The notes beneath the pieces were generated by a model that saw only the letters and a list, made by a program, of their open reading frames with translations, was not told the origin of the DNA and made no database searches. DNA of 5,630 bases. Source: an uncultured Gammaproteobacteria bacterium. Its GTDB lineage: Bacteria > Pseudomonadota > Gammaproteobacteria > Pseudomonadales > Azotimanducaceae. The stretch is taken from positions 1 through 5,630 of the forward strand of contig CAJWLI010000104.1 of assembly GCA_913043075.1 (NCBI GenBank), read 5' to 3'. Shown piece after piece: positions 1 through 5,165 of this stretch. The number at the start of each line of letters is the position of its first letter. Position 1 is the stretch's first letter. The position numbers were made by a program, and so were the translations under genes.

Positions 1-117
1 CGCTAAACTTGTAAAATTGGGGAATTCAGCGACACTCTGGACCGATAAAGATAAAAAACAAACGCCTAGGATGAGTCTCCATTTCGTTGCCGTCGTTCTA
101 AATATCAAATTATTCAC
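1..117 (-). CDS. mucD: HtrA/DegP-type periplasmic serine protease MucD, N-terminal 39 codons (partial, runs off left edge)
   Basis: Only the first 39 residues are inside the window and the frame is open to base 1. Reading from a GTG at 117, the protein has a basic start (R7, K12, R14), a hydrophobic core (about residues 15-25, LILGVCFLSLS) and a signal-peptidase-like VQSVA site, then EFPNFTSLA. From family knowledge, Pseudomonas MucD-type proteases begin their mature chain with a very similar ELPDFT motif, and mucD follows mucB in the algU operon, which is exactly this position. The expected role is degradation of misfolded periplasmic proteins during envelope stress. An in-frame stop lies upstream, and AGGAG sits 11 bases before the GTG; a TTG three codons later is the only other nearby start. 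The catalytic triad and PDZ domains would lie outside the window, so the identity rests on signal peptide, mature N-terminus and context. DegQ or another HtrA paralogue is the alternative name. Confidence 0.75.
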   Translation of the reverse strand, partial: MNNLIFRTTATKWRLILGVCFLSLSVQSVAEFPNFTSLA

Positions 118-194
118 TTTGCTACTGGCTCCTAATGCTTACCATTTTTTGCCTATCGGCACAAAACCGCTTTCTGAAAACTTAATATACGCCC
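118..194. other. Short rseB-mucD intergenic spacer
   Basis: These 77 bases separate the rseB stop from the mucD start. They hold the AGGAG ribosome-binding site (128-132 on the minus strand) and a weak GCC-TATC-GGC hairpin at 151-160. I see no convincing terminator or sigma-E promoter, so mucD is probably transcribed with the operon. There is no room for a mucC/rseC gene. Confidence 0.5.
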
Positions 195-1148
195 TTAATA
201 AACAACTGGTTCAACAGATTCTGCGACCCTTCTTGCCGTTTTCATTGGGACATTGCCGACAACGGTTATTTGCTGCTCACGCTGTTTGAGTTTCATTGTC
301 AACAGAACGGTACCGCCCGAACTGGTAGCCAAATCAGGCAGCAAATCAGAGTTGCGTGGATTAACGAAGACTGAAACATTAGCAAGACCATCAGTGAAAT
401 GAAGTCGATTACCCTGACGCCTAACGGATTTAAACCCGCTGGGTAACCAATTAACTGTCACAATCGGCTTACTTTTTTTCGATCTTGGTTCCGAATAAAG
501 GCGACGAACGTAGCCGTCTTTCTGAATTCTTGACTCTAGGTCTGCTTTATCAACCTGATCTCCCAATTTTAGCCTAACTATTTGAAAAACCTCCCTTGCT
601 CGACCTCTATCGGTGAGGACAGATTTTAGCAGCAGTCCCGACTTTTCATCAATCCAGACTATGTAACCATACCTGTCGTCAAATTTAGGAGATATTGACA
701 TTTGAATCGCAGTTCTGTCGATGATTCTGCTTTTTGGTAGAAGAGAAAAATTATAAAGGTTTCGAGCTTTCATTATTCTCTCAGGAAACGCTGAGGAAAA
801 TGGCCCTGATGCGACGCAGCGTTCCAGCGTGATATTTTCCTTTGATTGAAATTGTGAGTGAACACAGCTCACTGTCTTCCCCTCTCGATATAGTTCTCTA
901 TTCCCTCCACTTAAATTGAACCGGCGCTCTCTCTCTTCCCCATTTACCTTCATATGAATTGCGCGCACGGTGTGCATTGAAATTCCTTTTAGGTAGGTAT
1001 ACGTCACGTCAAAGTTTGATTCCCGAGAAGCATAAGCCATGTCTCCGATCCAAGAAATAGGCGTTTTCTCCGACTTTGTTGCTGCTTCAGCTTGCGGAAA
1101 ACCAAGCAGAAAAAGTAAAGAGAAAAAAGCTTTCACACGAATACCCAT
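195..1148 (-). CDS. rseB: RseB/MucB, periplasmic modulator of the anti-sigma factor RseA
   Basis: RseB is a periplasmic protein that binds the periplasmic part of RseA/MucA, shields it from proteolysis and senses envelope damage (in studied relatives, mislocalised lipoproteins or lipopolysaccharide). The 317-residue protein fits the family length. Residues 1-23 form a signal peptide with a basic start, a LLFLLGF core and an AEA cleavage site before ATKSE. The N-terminal lipoprotein-carrier-like domain spans about residues 30-190. The smaller C-terminal domain carries the family features NWLPSGFK (233-240), FTDGLANVSVFV (251-262) and a VVGNVPMKTARRVAESV tail. I chose the ATG at 1148 because it overlaps the rseA stop in TGATG and has GAGGTGG about 10 bases upstream. 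A TTG one codon earlier (1151) would add a single Met. The overlap suggests translational coupling to rseA. Identification is strong. Confidence 0.93.
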   Translation of the reverse strand: MGIRVKAFFSLLFLLGFPQAEAATKSEKTPISWIGDMAYASRESNFDVTYTYLKGISMHTVRAIHMKVNGEERERRFNLSGGNRELYREGKTVSCVHSQFQSKENITLERCVASGPFSSAFPERIMKARNLYNFSLLPKSRIIDRTAIQMSISPKFDDRYGYIVWIDEKSGLLLKSVLTDRGRAREVFQIVRLKLGDQVDKADLESRIQKDGYVRRLYSEPRSKKSKPIVTVNWLPSGFKSVRRQGNRLHFTDGLANVSVFVNPRNSDLLPDLATSSGGTVLLTMKLKQREQQITVVGNVPMKTARRVAESVEPVVY

Positions 1149-1714
1149 CAATTTCTTTCCACCTCTTTGAAGTTTGCTAACTTACTGTCGCTTTCCATTT
1201 CTACCATTCGATCATGCTCGTTTAAATAAGACCTCAAACGATCTCTTTTTTGTTGGTCTAACTCGAATAATTCAGGTGCATTAACGAGTAGATCAGATTG
1301 ATCAGCAGCCTCTTCAATTCTGGCGTAGCTGTCATTCTGGATAACAGCCGGCTCGTGTTTCACTAAAGACTCGTCTTTTTGCGGAAGAACAAGAAGAACC
1401 CCGAGAGCAAACACCACTGAAGCAGCTATCCCGTATCCTGCGAAGGCAAATCTTGCCCTATTTGATCTCTTCGCACTATTAAAGTGCCTTTCGTCCGATT
1501 TTATAGCCTTGCTAATTTCTTTGTACAGTTTAATGTGGTTTTCTGAACTAAGAGGGTCCTGCATGCCCGTGGCACGACGAATTTTCAAGTAAGAAATCCA
1601 AGCTTTAATCAAAGAATCTCCCTGAGATAACGACCGAGACAATGAATGTTCCTCTATTTCGTTTGTTTCTCCGTCCAGAAAGGCTGAAAGTTGTTCTTTT
1701 GTTGTATTTTTCAC
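1148..1714 (-). CDS. rseA: RseA/MucA, single-pass membrane anti-sigma-E factor
   Basis: This inner-membrane protein sequesters RpoE with its cytoplasmic N-terminal domain and is destroyed by regulated proteolysis (DegS/AlgW, then RseP/MucP) under envelope stress. The 188-residue sequence shows the expected layout. Residues 1-75 include the family start EQLSAFLDGE (7-16) and the WISYLKIRRATG segment (39-50). A positively charged stretch (KRSNRAR, 82-88) precedes one transmembrane helix at about 89-110, which gives an inside-to-outside topology. The periplasmic tail of about 78 residues carries RDRLRSYLNEHDRM (157-170), resembling the MucA C-terminal region that interacts with MucB. The start is GTG with AGGGAAG just upstream, 29 bases after rpoE. 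The 3' end overlaps rseB by one base. Sequence similarity is moderate, as usual for this fast-evolving family, but topology and position leave little doubt. Confidence 0.9.
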   Translation of the reverse strand: MKNTTKEQLSAFLDGETNEIEEHSLSRSLSQGDSLIKAWISYLKIRRATGMQDPLSSENHIKLYKEISKAIKSDERHFNSAKRSNRARFAFAGYGIAASVVFALGVLLVLPQKDESLVKHEPAVIQNDSYARIEEAADQSDLLVNAPELFELDQQKRDRLRSYLNEHDRMVEMESDSKLANFKEVERN

Positions 1715-1743
1715 TAAATCTTCCCTTTATTCGTAAACCCACT

Positions 1744-2304
1744 TCAAGTTATGTTTTTTACTTCCTTATCAATTGATTCCCTTGCTCGAAATATTCTACT
1801 TCGCACGGTTCCGACCGGACATTCCATAATTGCAGATATGTCTTCATAGCTCATTCCCTCATACTCCCTCATGATTATCGCAGACTTTAAATCTTGAGGG
1901 AGTTTTGAAATAGCGGTTTCAACAACCTCGCTCAGCCTTTCCCCTTCAAATTCGCTTTCTGGACCATTTGTGCTCTTAAGGAGAGATGTAATTTCATAAA
2001 CATCAATATCGACATCTGGAGGCCGTCTCGACTTAGATATCAAATGATTCTTCGCAGTGTTTATTGCAATTCTGTATAACCAAGTATAAAACTTGCTGTC
2101 TCCACGAAACTTTTCCATGGACCTGTAAGCCTTTATGAAAGTTTCCTGAGTTATATCCATTACTTCTTCGCGACTTAGGTTATATCTACCCAAGACAGCG
2201 CTCACTCTTTGCTGATACTTGAGAACTAGCAAATCAAAAGACTTCTTGTCGCCGTTTAGAACACGTTTCACAAGCCTGTGGTCATTTATTTCTGATTTAA
2301 TCAA
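1744..2304 (-). CDS. rpoE: RNA polymerase ECF sigma factor RpoE/AlgU (sigma-E)
   Basis: This is the extracytoplasmic stress sigma factor that directs RNA polymerase to envelope-maintenance genes. With the start used here the protein has 186 residues, close to the family length (about 190). Region 2 covers about residues 20-92, with DITQETFIKAYRSMEKFRG (50-68) and FYTWLYRIAINTAKNHL (72-88). The linker is about 93-125. Region 4 covers about 128-180, ending in the helix-turn-helix GMSYEDISAIMECPVGTVRSR (150-170) for -35 recognition. The longer reading starts at a TTG at 2337. I prefer the TTG at 2304 because AGGA lies 5 bases upstream of it, because its N-terminus aligns with E. coli RpoE almost without offset, and because the TTG at 2337 lies between the -35 and -10 of an apparent sigma-E promoter. 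It heads the rseA-rseB-mucD operon and is held in check by RseA. Confidence 0.95.
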   Translation of the reverse strand: MIKSEINDHRLVKRVLNGDKKSFDLLVLKYQQRVSAVLGRYNLSREEVMDITQETFIKAYRSMEKFRGDSKFYTWLYRIAINTAKNHLISKSRRPPDVDIDVYEITSLLKSTNGPESEFEGERLSEVVETAISKLPQDLKSAIIMREYEGMSYEDISAIMECPVGTVRSRIFRARESIDKEVKNIT

Positions 2305-2306
2305 AA

Positions 2307-2313
2307 CTTTCCT
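2307..2313 (-). promoter_or_regulatory. Ribosome-binding site that decides the rpoE start
   Basis: On the minus strand AGGAAAG precedes the TTG at 2304, with AGGA five bases from the start codon. No comparable site lies at normal distance before the upstream in-frame TTG at 2337; the nearest purine run there (GGA) is about 14 bases away and belongs to the -35 box. This supports the shorter RpoE protein. Confidence 0.6.
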
Positions 2314-2326
2314 ACATTTACGGTTC

Positions 2327-2354
2327 TTAGATCTCAAATAACTGAATTAGTTCC
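2327..2354 (-). promoter_or_regulatory. Sigma-E-type autoregulatory promoter of rpoE
   Basis: On the minus strand GGAACTA (2354-2348) is followed by exactly 16 bases and then TCTAA (2331-2327). The known RpoE/AlgU consensus is GGAACTT, 16 or 17 bases, then TCTGA or a close variant, so only a few positions differ. Its place just upstream of rpoE agrees with the autoregulation known for this operon. Transcription would start around 2321, giving a leader of about 16 bases that contains the ribosome-binding site. The match was found by eye and not scored with a matrix. Confidence 0.75.
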
Positions 2355-2397
2355 AAACTTCTTAAAAAATCCAAAAATTTGTCTAAACGATATGCTC

Positions 2398-2403
2398 TGT
2401 CAA
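2398..2403 (-). promoter_or_regulatory. Possible housekeeping -35 element for rpoE
   Basis: A perfect TTGACA reads on the minus strand here, pointing toward rpoE. Many rpoE operons have a sigma-70 promoter in addition to the sigma-E one. The hexamers 16-18 bases downstream (CAAATT, AAATTT, AATTTT) are poor -10 matches, so this is only a candidate. Confidence 0.25.
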
Positions 2404-2424
2404 AATCAAAAAATCCGTGTAACC

Positions 2425-2443
2425 TTATCTTTTTATTAGATAA
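2425..2443. repeat. Inverted repeat in the nadB leader (TTATCT-N7-AGATAA)
   Basis: A 6-bp perfect inverted repeat with a 7-base T-rich spacer ends 8 bases before the nadB start codon. It lies where a repressor site or a small leader hairpin could influence nadB expression. It does not match the enterobacterial NadR pattern as I know it. nadB has no obvious Shine-Dalgarno sequence. The AT-rich setting makes chance occurrence quite possible. Confidence 0.3.
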
Positions 2444-2451
2444 AAGCCATC

Positions 2452-4059
2452 ATGAACCAGTTTGTGAACGAAAGCGATGTCTTGGTAATCGGCAGCGGTG
2501 CAGCCGGAATGACGCTTGCCCTTCACCTAAACAGAAAATTTAGCGTTTCCATGCTGTGCAAAGATAAGCCAATGGAAGGCTCCACATACTATGCTCAAGG
2601 AGGGGTCGCAGCGGTTTTGGGTGAGTACGATTCCGTATCTTCCCATGTAGCAGATACGTTAGACGTTGGAGCTGGACTTTGTAATCCCGAGATAGTTGCA
2701 TTCACTGTTAAACAAAGCACTAAGATCATTAACTGGCTTGTCGAACTAGGCGTAAACTTTGACAAAAAAGTAGAAAGAGATGGCAGCACAGCCTTCCACC
2801 TCACCAAAGAAGGAGGACATTCTCATCGAAGGGTAATTCACGCAGCAGATGCAACAGGAAAAGAAATTGCCCTAACTTTGAGTGAACATCTAAAATCAAG
2901 AAACAATGTTAGGTTGTTCCCCAAATACGTTGCGGTTGATCTTGTGACCAAAGATTCACTTGGATTGCGAGGAAAGGATTGCATTGGTGCATATGCACTT
3001 AATTTGAAAACAAAAAAAGTTGAGATCTTCAAAGCTAAGTACGTCGTGATTGCGTCGGGTGGAGCGTCAAAGGTTTACCAATATACCAGCAACCCGGACA
3101 CCGCATCGGGCGACGGGATAGCCATGTGCTGGCGAGCTGGCTGCAGGGTGGGAAATCTAGAATTCAATCAGTTTCATCCTACATGCCTTTTCCACCCTAA
3201 CGCCAAATCTTTTCTGATATCTGAATCCTTAAGAGGGGAAGGAGCGCACCTCTTGTTACCAAATGGAGAGCGCTTTATGCATAAATACGACGAACGGAAA
3301 GAGCTGGCGCCTAGAGATATTGTGGCAAGGGCAATTGACCATGAGATGAAGAAGCTAGGGTGTAATTCCGTTTTCCTAGATATAAGCCACAAAGGCGAAA
3401 AATTTGTGAGGAAACATTTTCCAAACATATTTTCTCGTTGTTTAGAGCTCGGCATTAATATTACAACGGAACCGATGCCGATAGTGCCGGCGGCTCATTA
3501 TACATGCGGTGGAGTTGTAATAGATAAAAATGGGAAGACAGATCTTCCAGGTCTATATGCTATTGGAGAGTCGAGCTTTTCGGGATTGCATGGCGCAAAC
3601 AGGATGGCAAGCAATTCCCTTCTCGAGTGTATGGTCTTTGCAAAGTCTGCTGCAGAGCACATCGAAAACAATCCAAGAGTTCTTCCTGAGAAATATCGAA
3701 TACCATTATGGGACGACACCCAGGTGGTAAGCTCAGATGAGGAAATTACTGTTAGTCATAATTGGAGAGAACTTCGAGCCCTGATGTGGGACTATGTAGG
3801 GATTGTCAGAACGGACAAAAGGCTTCAACGAGCCCGCCGAAGAATCAAGGTTCTGCAGCAGGAAATAGAGGACCACTACTCGAACTATCGAATATCTAGC
3901 GACTTCTTAGAGCTCAGGAATTTGGCATGCGTAGCGGACCTTATGGTTCGGTGCGCCCTTCAAAGGCAAGAAAGTAGGGGCTTACATTTTACTCTCGACT
4001 ACCCGAATCAATCGGAAGAATTACGTAACTCAATATTAACACCGTCTTCTTTCAATTGA
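2452..4059 (+). CDS. nadB: L-aspartate oxidase NadB
   Basis: NadB is an FAD enzyme that oxidises L-aspartate to iminoaspartate, which quinolinate synthase NadA uses in de novo NAD synthesis; it acts in the cytoplasm. The 535-residue protein matches the E. coli enzyme (540) along its whole length. The FAD-binding GSGAAG is at 14-19, STYYAQGG at 44-51, HLTKEGGHSHRR at 116-127 and ASGGASKVYQYTSNPD at 201-216. Residues equivalent to E. coli active-site H244, R290, H351 and R386 are present as H242, R288, H349 and R384. The C-terminal helical domain (about 435-535) ends with SRGLHFTLDYP (508-518). Ser44 sits where SdhA-type paralogues carry the histidine that binds FAD covalently, so FAD should be non-covalent. 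The ATG start gives the expected N-terminus. nadB diverges from rpoE and its last 8 bases overlap the 3' end of sdhE. nadA and nadC are not in the window. Confidence 0.98.
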   Translation: MNQFVNESDVLVIGSGAAGMTLALHLNRKFSVSMLCKDKPMEGSTYYAQGGVAAVLGEYDSVSSHVADTLDVGAGLCNPEIVAFTVKQSTKIINWLVELGVNFDKKVERDGSTAFHLTKEGGHSHRRVIHAADATGKEIALTLSEHLKSRNNVRLFPKYVAVDLVTKDSLGLRGKDCIGAYALNLKTKKVEIFKAKYVVIASGGASKVYQYTSNPDTASGDGIAMCWRAGCRVGNLEFNQFHPTCLFHPNAKSFLISESLRGEGAHLLLPNGERFMHKYDERKELAPRDIVARAIDHEMKKLGCNSVFLDISHKGEKFVRKHFPNIFSRCLELGINITTEPMPIVPAAHYTCGGVVIDKNGKTDLPGLYAIGESSFSGLHGANRMASNSLLECMVFAKSAAEHIENNPRVLPEKYRIPLWDDTQVVSSDEEITVSHNWRELRALMWDYVGIVRTDKRLQRARRRIKVLQQEIEDHYSNYRISSDFLELRNLACVADLMVRCALQRQESRGLHFTLDYPNQSEELRNSILTPSSFN

Positions 4060-4092
4060 TGCTTTGTGAATTCCGTTTCCAGCTTAATATTG
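4031..4092. repeat. 9-bp inverted repeat flanking the nadB/sdhE overlap
   Basis: CAATATTAA (4031-4039) and its exact reverse complement TTAATATTG (4084-4092) lie on either side of the convergent gene ends, 44 bases apart. The arms are AT-rich, so any RNA hairpin would be weak and would have a long loop. It could mark mRNA ends for both transcripts, or it could be chance. No GC-rich stem with a U-tract typical of an intrinsic terminator is present. Confidence 0.3.
4052..4059. repeat. Palindromic stop-stop overlap of nadB and sdhE (TCAATTGA)
   Basis: The 8 bases shared by the two convergent genes form a perfect palindrome. On each strand it reads TC AAT TGA, so both proteins end in Asn followed by TGA. 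There is no spacer for a separate terminator between the genes. Confidence 0.9.
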
Positions 4093-4315
4093 CTTGTATC
4101 GCGCTCTTCAACTCGTTGTCCTCCGGCGAGCTCTCTAAAGAAAACCAATTTAAGAGATCCGCATCTTCTTCTTGTAAAAGTCTAGCAAACGAGTCCTGAG
4201 AGTCAGTCGAAAGACCCGGGATCACCTCCTCGCAATATGGAACTAGTAATTGGTCGAGCTCCCACATTCCTCTCCTAGCCCTCCAGAGTAATTTCCGATA
4301 ATCTAGATCATTCAT
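4052..4315 (-). CDS. sdhE: SdhE (YgfY/CptB), FAD assembly factor for succinate dehydrogenase
   Basis: SdhE is a small cytoplasmic helical protein that promotes covalent attachment of FAD to the flavoprotein subunit of succinate dehydrogenase (and fumarate reductase). At 87 residues it equals the E. coli protein (88). It has the hallmark RGxxE motif as RRGMWELD (14-21), with G16 and E19 in the same places as in E. coli, followed by FARLLQEEDADLLNWF (43-58), another conserved block. The ATG has CAGGAG upstream at normal distance. The gene diverges from ygfZ, as in enterobacteria. The usual follower ygfX (cptA) is absent: nadB converges directly and overlaps the last 8 bases. An older annotation for this family, antitoxin CptB, is less likely to describe its role. 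Confidence 0.95.
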   Translation of the reverse strand: MNDLDYRKLLWRARRGMWELDQLLVPYCEEVIPGLSTDSQDSFARLLQEEDADLLNWFSLESSPEDNELKSAIQAILSWKRNSQSIN

Positions 4316-4342
4316 TATAAAATTCTCCTGAATAAAGGGACG

Positions 4343-4350
4343 AGTATACT
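4343..4350. promoter_or_regulatory. Palindromic -10-like element between sdhE and ygfZ
   Basis: AGTATACT is a perfect palindrome in the 78-bp divergent spacer. It gives TATACT, a 5-of-6 match to the sigma-70 -10 hexamer, on both strands: plus 4345-4350 toward ygfZ and minus 4348-4343 toward sdhE. No good -35 hexamer is seen at the right distance in either direction. It would start transcripts roughly 20 bases from sdhE and about 35 bases from ygfZ. Confidence 0.45.
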
Positions 4351-4393
4351 TAATCGATAAAGAAATTTTTTTAAAGATTAAAGGGAGTTATTA

Positions 4394-5164
4394 GTGACCA
4401 ATTCGTTAATATTAAATCATTTCGGATTCCTGGAACTTTCAGGCAAAGATTCGAAAAAATTTTTACAAGGCTACACAACCTGCAACTTAGAGACTTTGAC
4501 CCCCGAGAAAGCTCAAATAGGAGCAATCTGCGATATCCAGGGTAGAGTCATCACGAGTTTCTTGCTCCTGGAAATAAAAGGAAAACTCATATTACGAATG
4601 TCAAAGGATCTTTTAGAGACAACCATTAAATTTCTAACAAAGTATATTGTATTTTCAAGGGCAGAAATTAGAGATATTTCTGATGAGTTGTTTTGTCTTG
4701 GAGTTGATGTCGCAGAGAGCAGCTTTATGCATGTAAAGTCTCTTGAAAGCGGTTTTGAGATCGACCTGGGCAATCGAAAAGAACTTTGGCTCAACGAGAA
4801 GCAATCGAATGAAGAAATGTGTCTAAGAGACTGGACTGACCTCGAAATCGATCTATCGCATTCTTGGATTAGCTCTGAAAATAGTCAAGTGTTTTTGCCC
4901 CAATCGCTTAACTACCATGAAATTGATGCGTTGGATTTTGAGAAAGGATGTTATTTAGGGCAGGAGATAATTGCCAGGATGCATTTTCGGGGAAAACTCA
5001 AAAAGAGACTGCATCTGATAAACGAACCAATAGTTGGACTCAAAGACGGAGTCTTGATAAGCCAAGGAAGAAAAAAAACTTTAGCTGTCCTGAAAAATAC
5101 ATCCGGTCAGCCAATAGAAGTTATAAATCAAGAAAACAAAAGGGTCCTTGCCCGGCCGATTTAA
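4394..5164 (+). CDS. ygfZ: YgfZ, folate-binding iron-sulfur cluster protein (GcvT family), short form
   Basis: YgfZ is a tetrahydrofolate-binding GcvT-like protein needed for synthesis or repair of certain iron-sulfur enzymes, such as MiaB and, in reports, succinate dehydrogenase. The diagnostic YgfZ signature is intact: KGCYLGQE at 184-191 with the essential Cys186, followed by IARMHFRGKLKKRL. The N-terminal folate-binding fold is supported by LSGKDSKKFLQGYTTCNL (15-32) and the GAICDIQGRV block (43-52). At 256 residues it is clearly shorter than E. coli YgfZ (326), mostly after the signature, where 65 residues remain against nearly 100. The start is GTG with AAGGGAG 6 bases upstream, and the protein begins with the expected LNHFGFLELSG segment. 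It diverges from sdhE, a conserved arrangement linking two aids to succinate dehydrogenase maturation. It ends one base before the convergent hydrolase gene. Confidence 0.92.
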   Translation: MTNSLILNHFGFLELSGKDSKKFLQGYTTCNLETLTPEKAQIGAICDIQGRVITSFLLLEIKGKLILRMSKDLLETTIKFLTKYIVFSRAEIRDISDELFCLGVDVAESSFMHVKSLESGFEIDLGNRKELWLNEKQSNEEMCLRDWTDLEIDLSHSWISSENSQVFLPQSLNYHEIDALDFEKGCYLGQEIIARMHFRGKLKKRLHLINEPIVGLKDGVLISQGRKKTLAVLKNTSGQPIEVINQENKRVLARPI

Positions 5165-5165
5165 T

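Noticed and set aside
145..166. Hairpin between rseB and mucD as a terminator
   Set aside because: The stem is only GCC/GGC with weak A-T extension, and operon continuity into mucD is expected for this family.
17..289. 90-codon plus-strand open frame at the left edge
   Set aside because: It runs antisense through the rseB 3' end and the mucD start, has no family resemblance, and both minus-strand genes are clearly better supported.
1722..1732. GAATAAAGGGA shared (in orientation) by the rseA leader and the sdhE/ygfZ spacer (4330-4340)
   Set aside because: It is an 11-base purine-rich match. In the rseA leader it overlaps a Shine-Dalgarno-like sequence, which explains the similarity there; two copies at unrelated spots do not support a regulatory motif.
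2305..2337. An 11-codon N-terminal extension of RpoE, or a short leader peptide like E. coli rseD
   Set aside because: The TTG at 2337 has no well-placed ribosome-binding site and lies inside the sigma-E promoter; the extension has no counterpart in E. coli RpoE. No separate leader ORF with its own stop is visible.
3498..3730. Opposing short frames within nadB on both strands
   Set aside because: They lie wholly inside the conserved NadB coding region (HYTCGG to GANRMASN) and show no protein features of their own.
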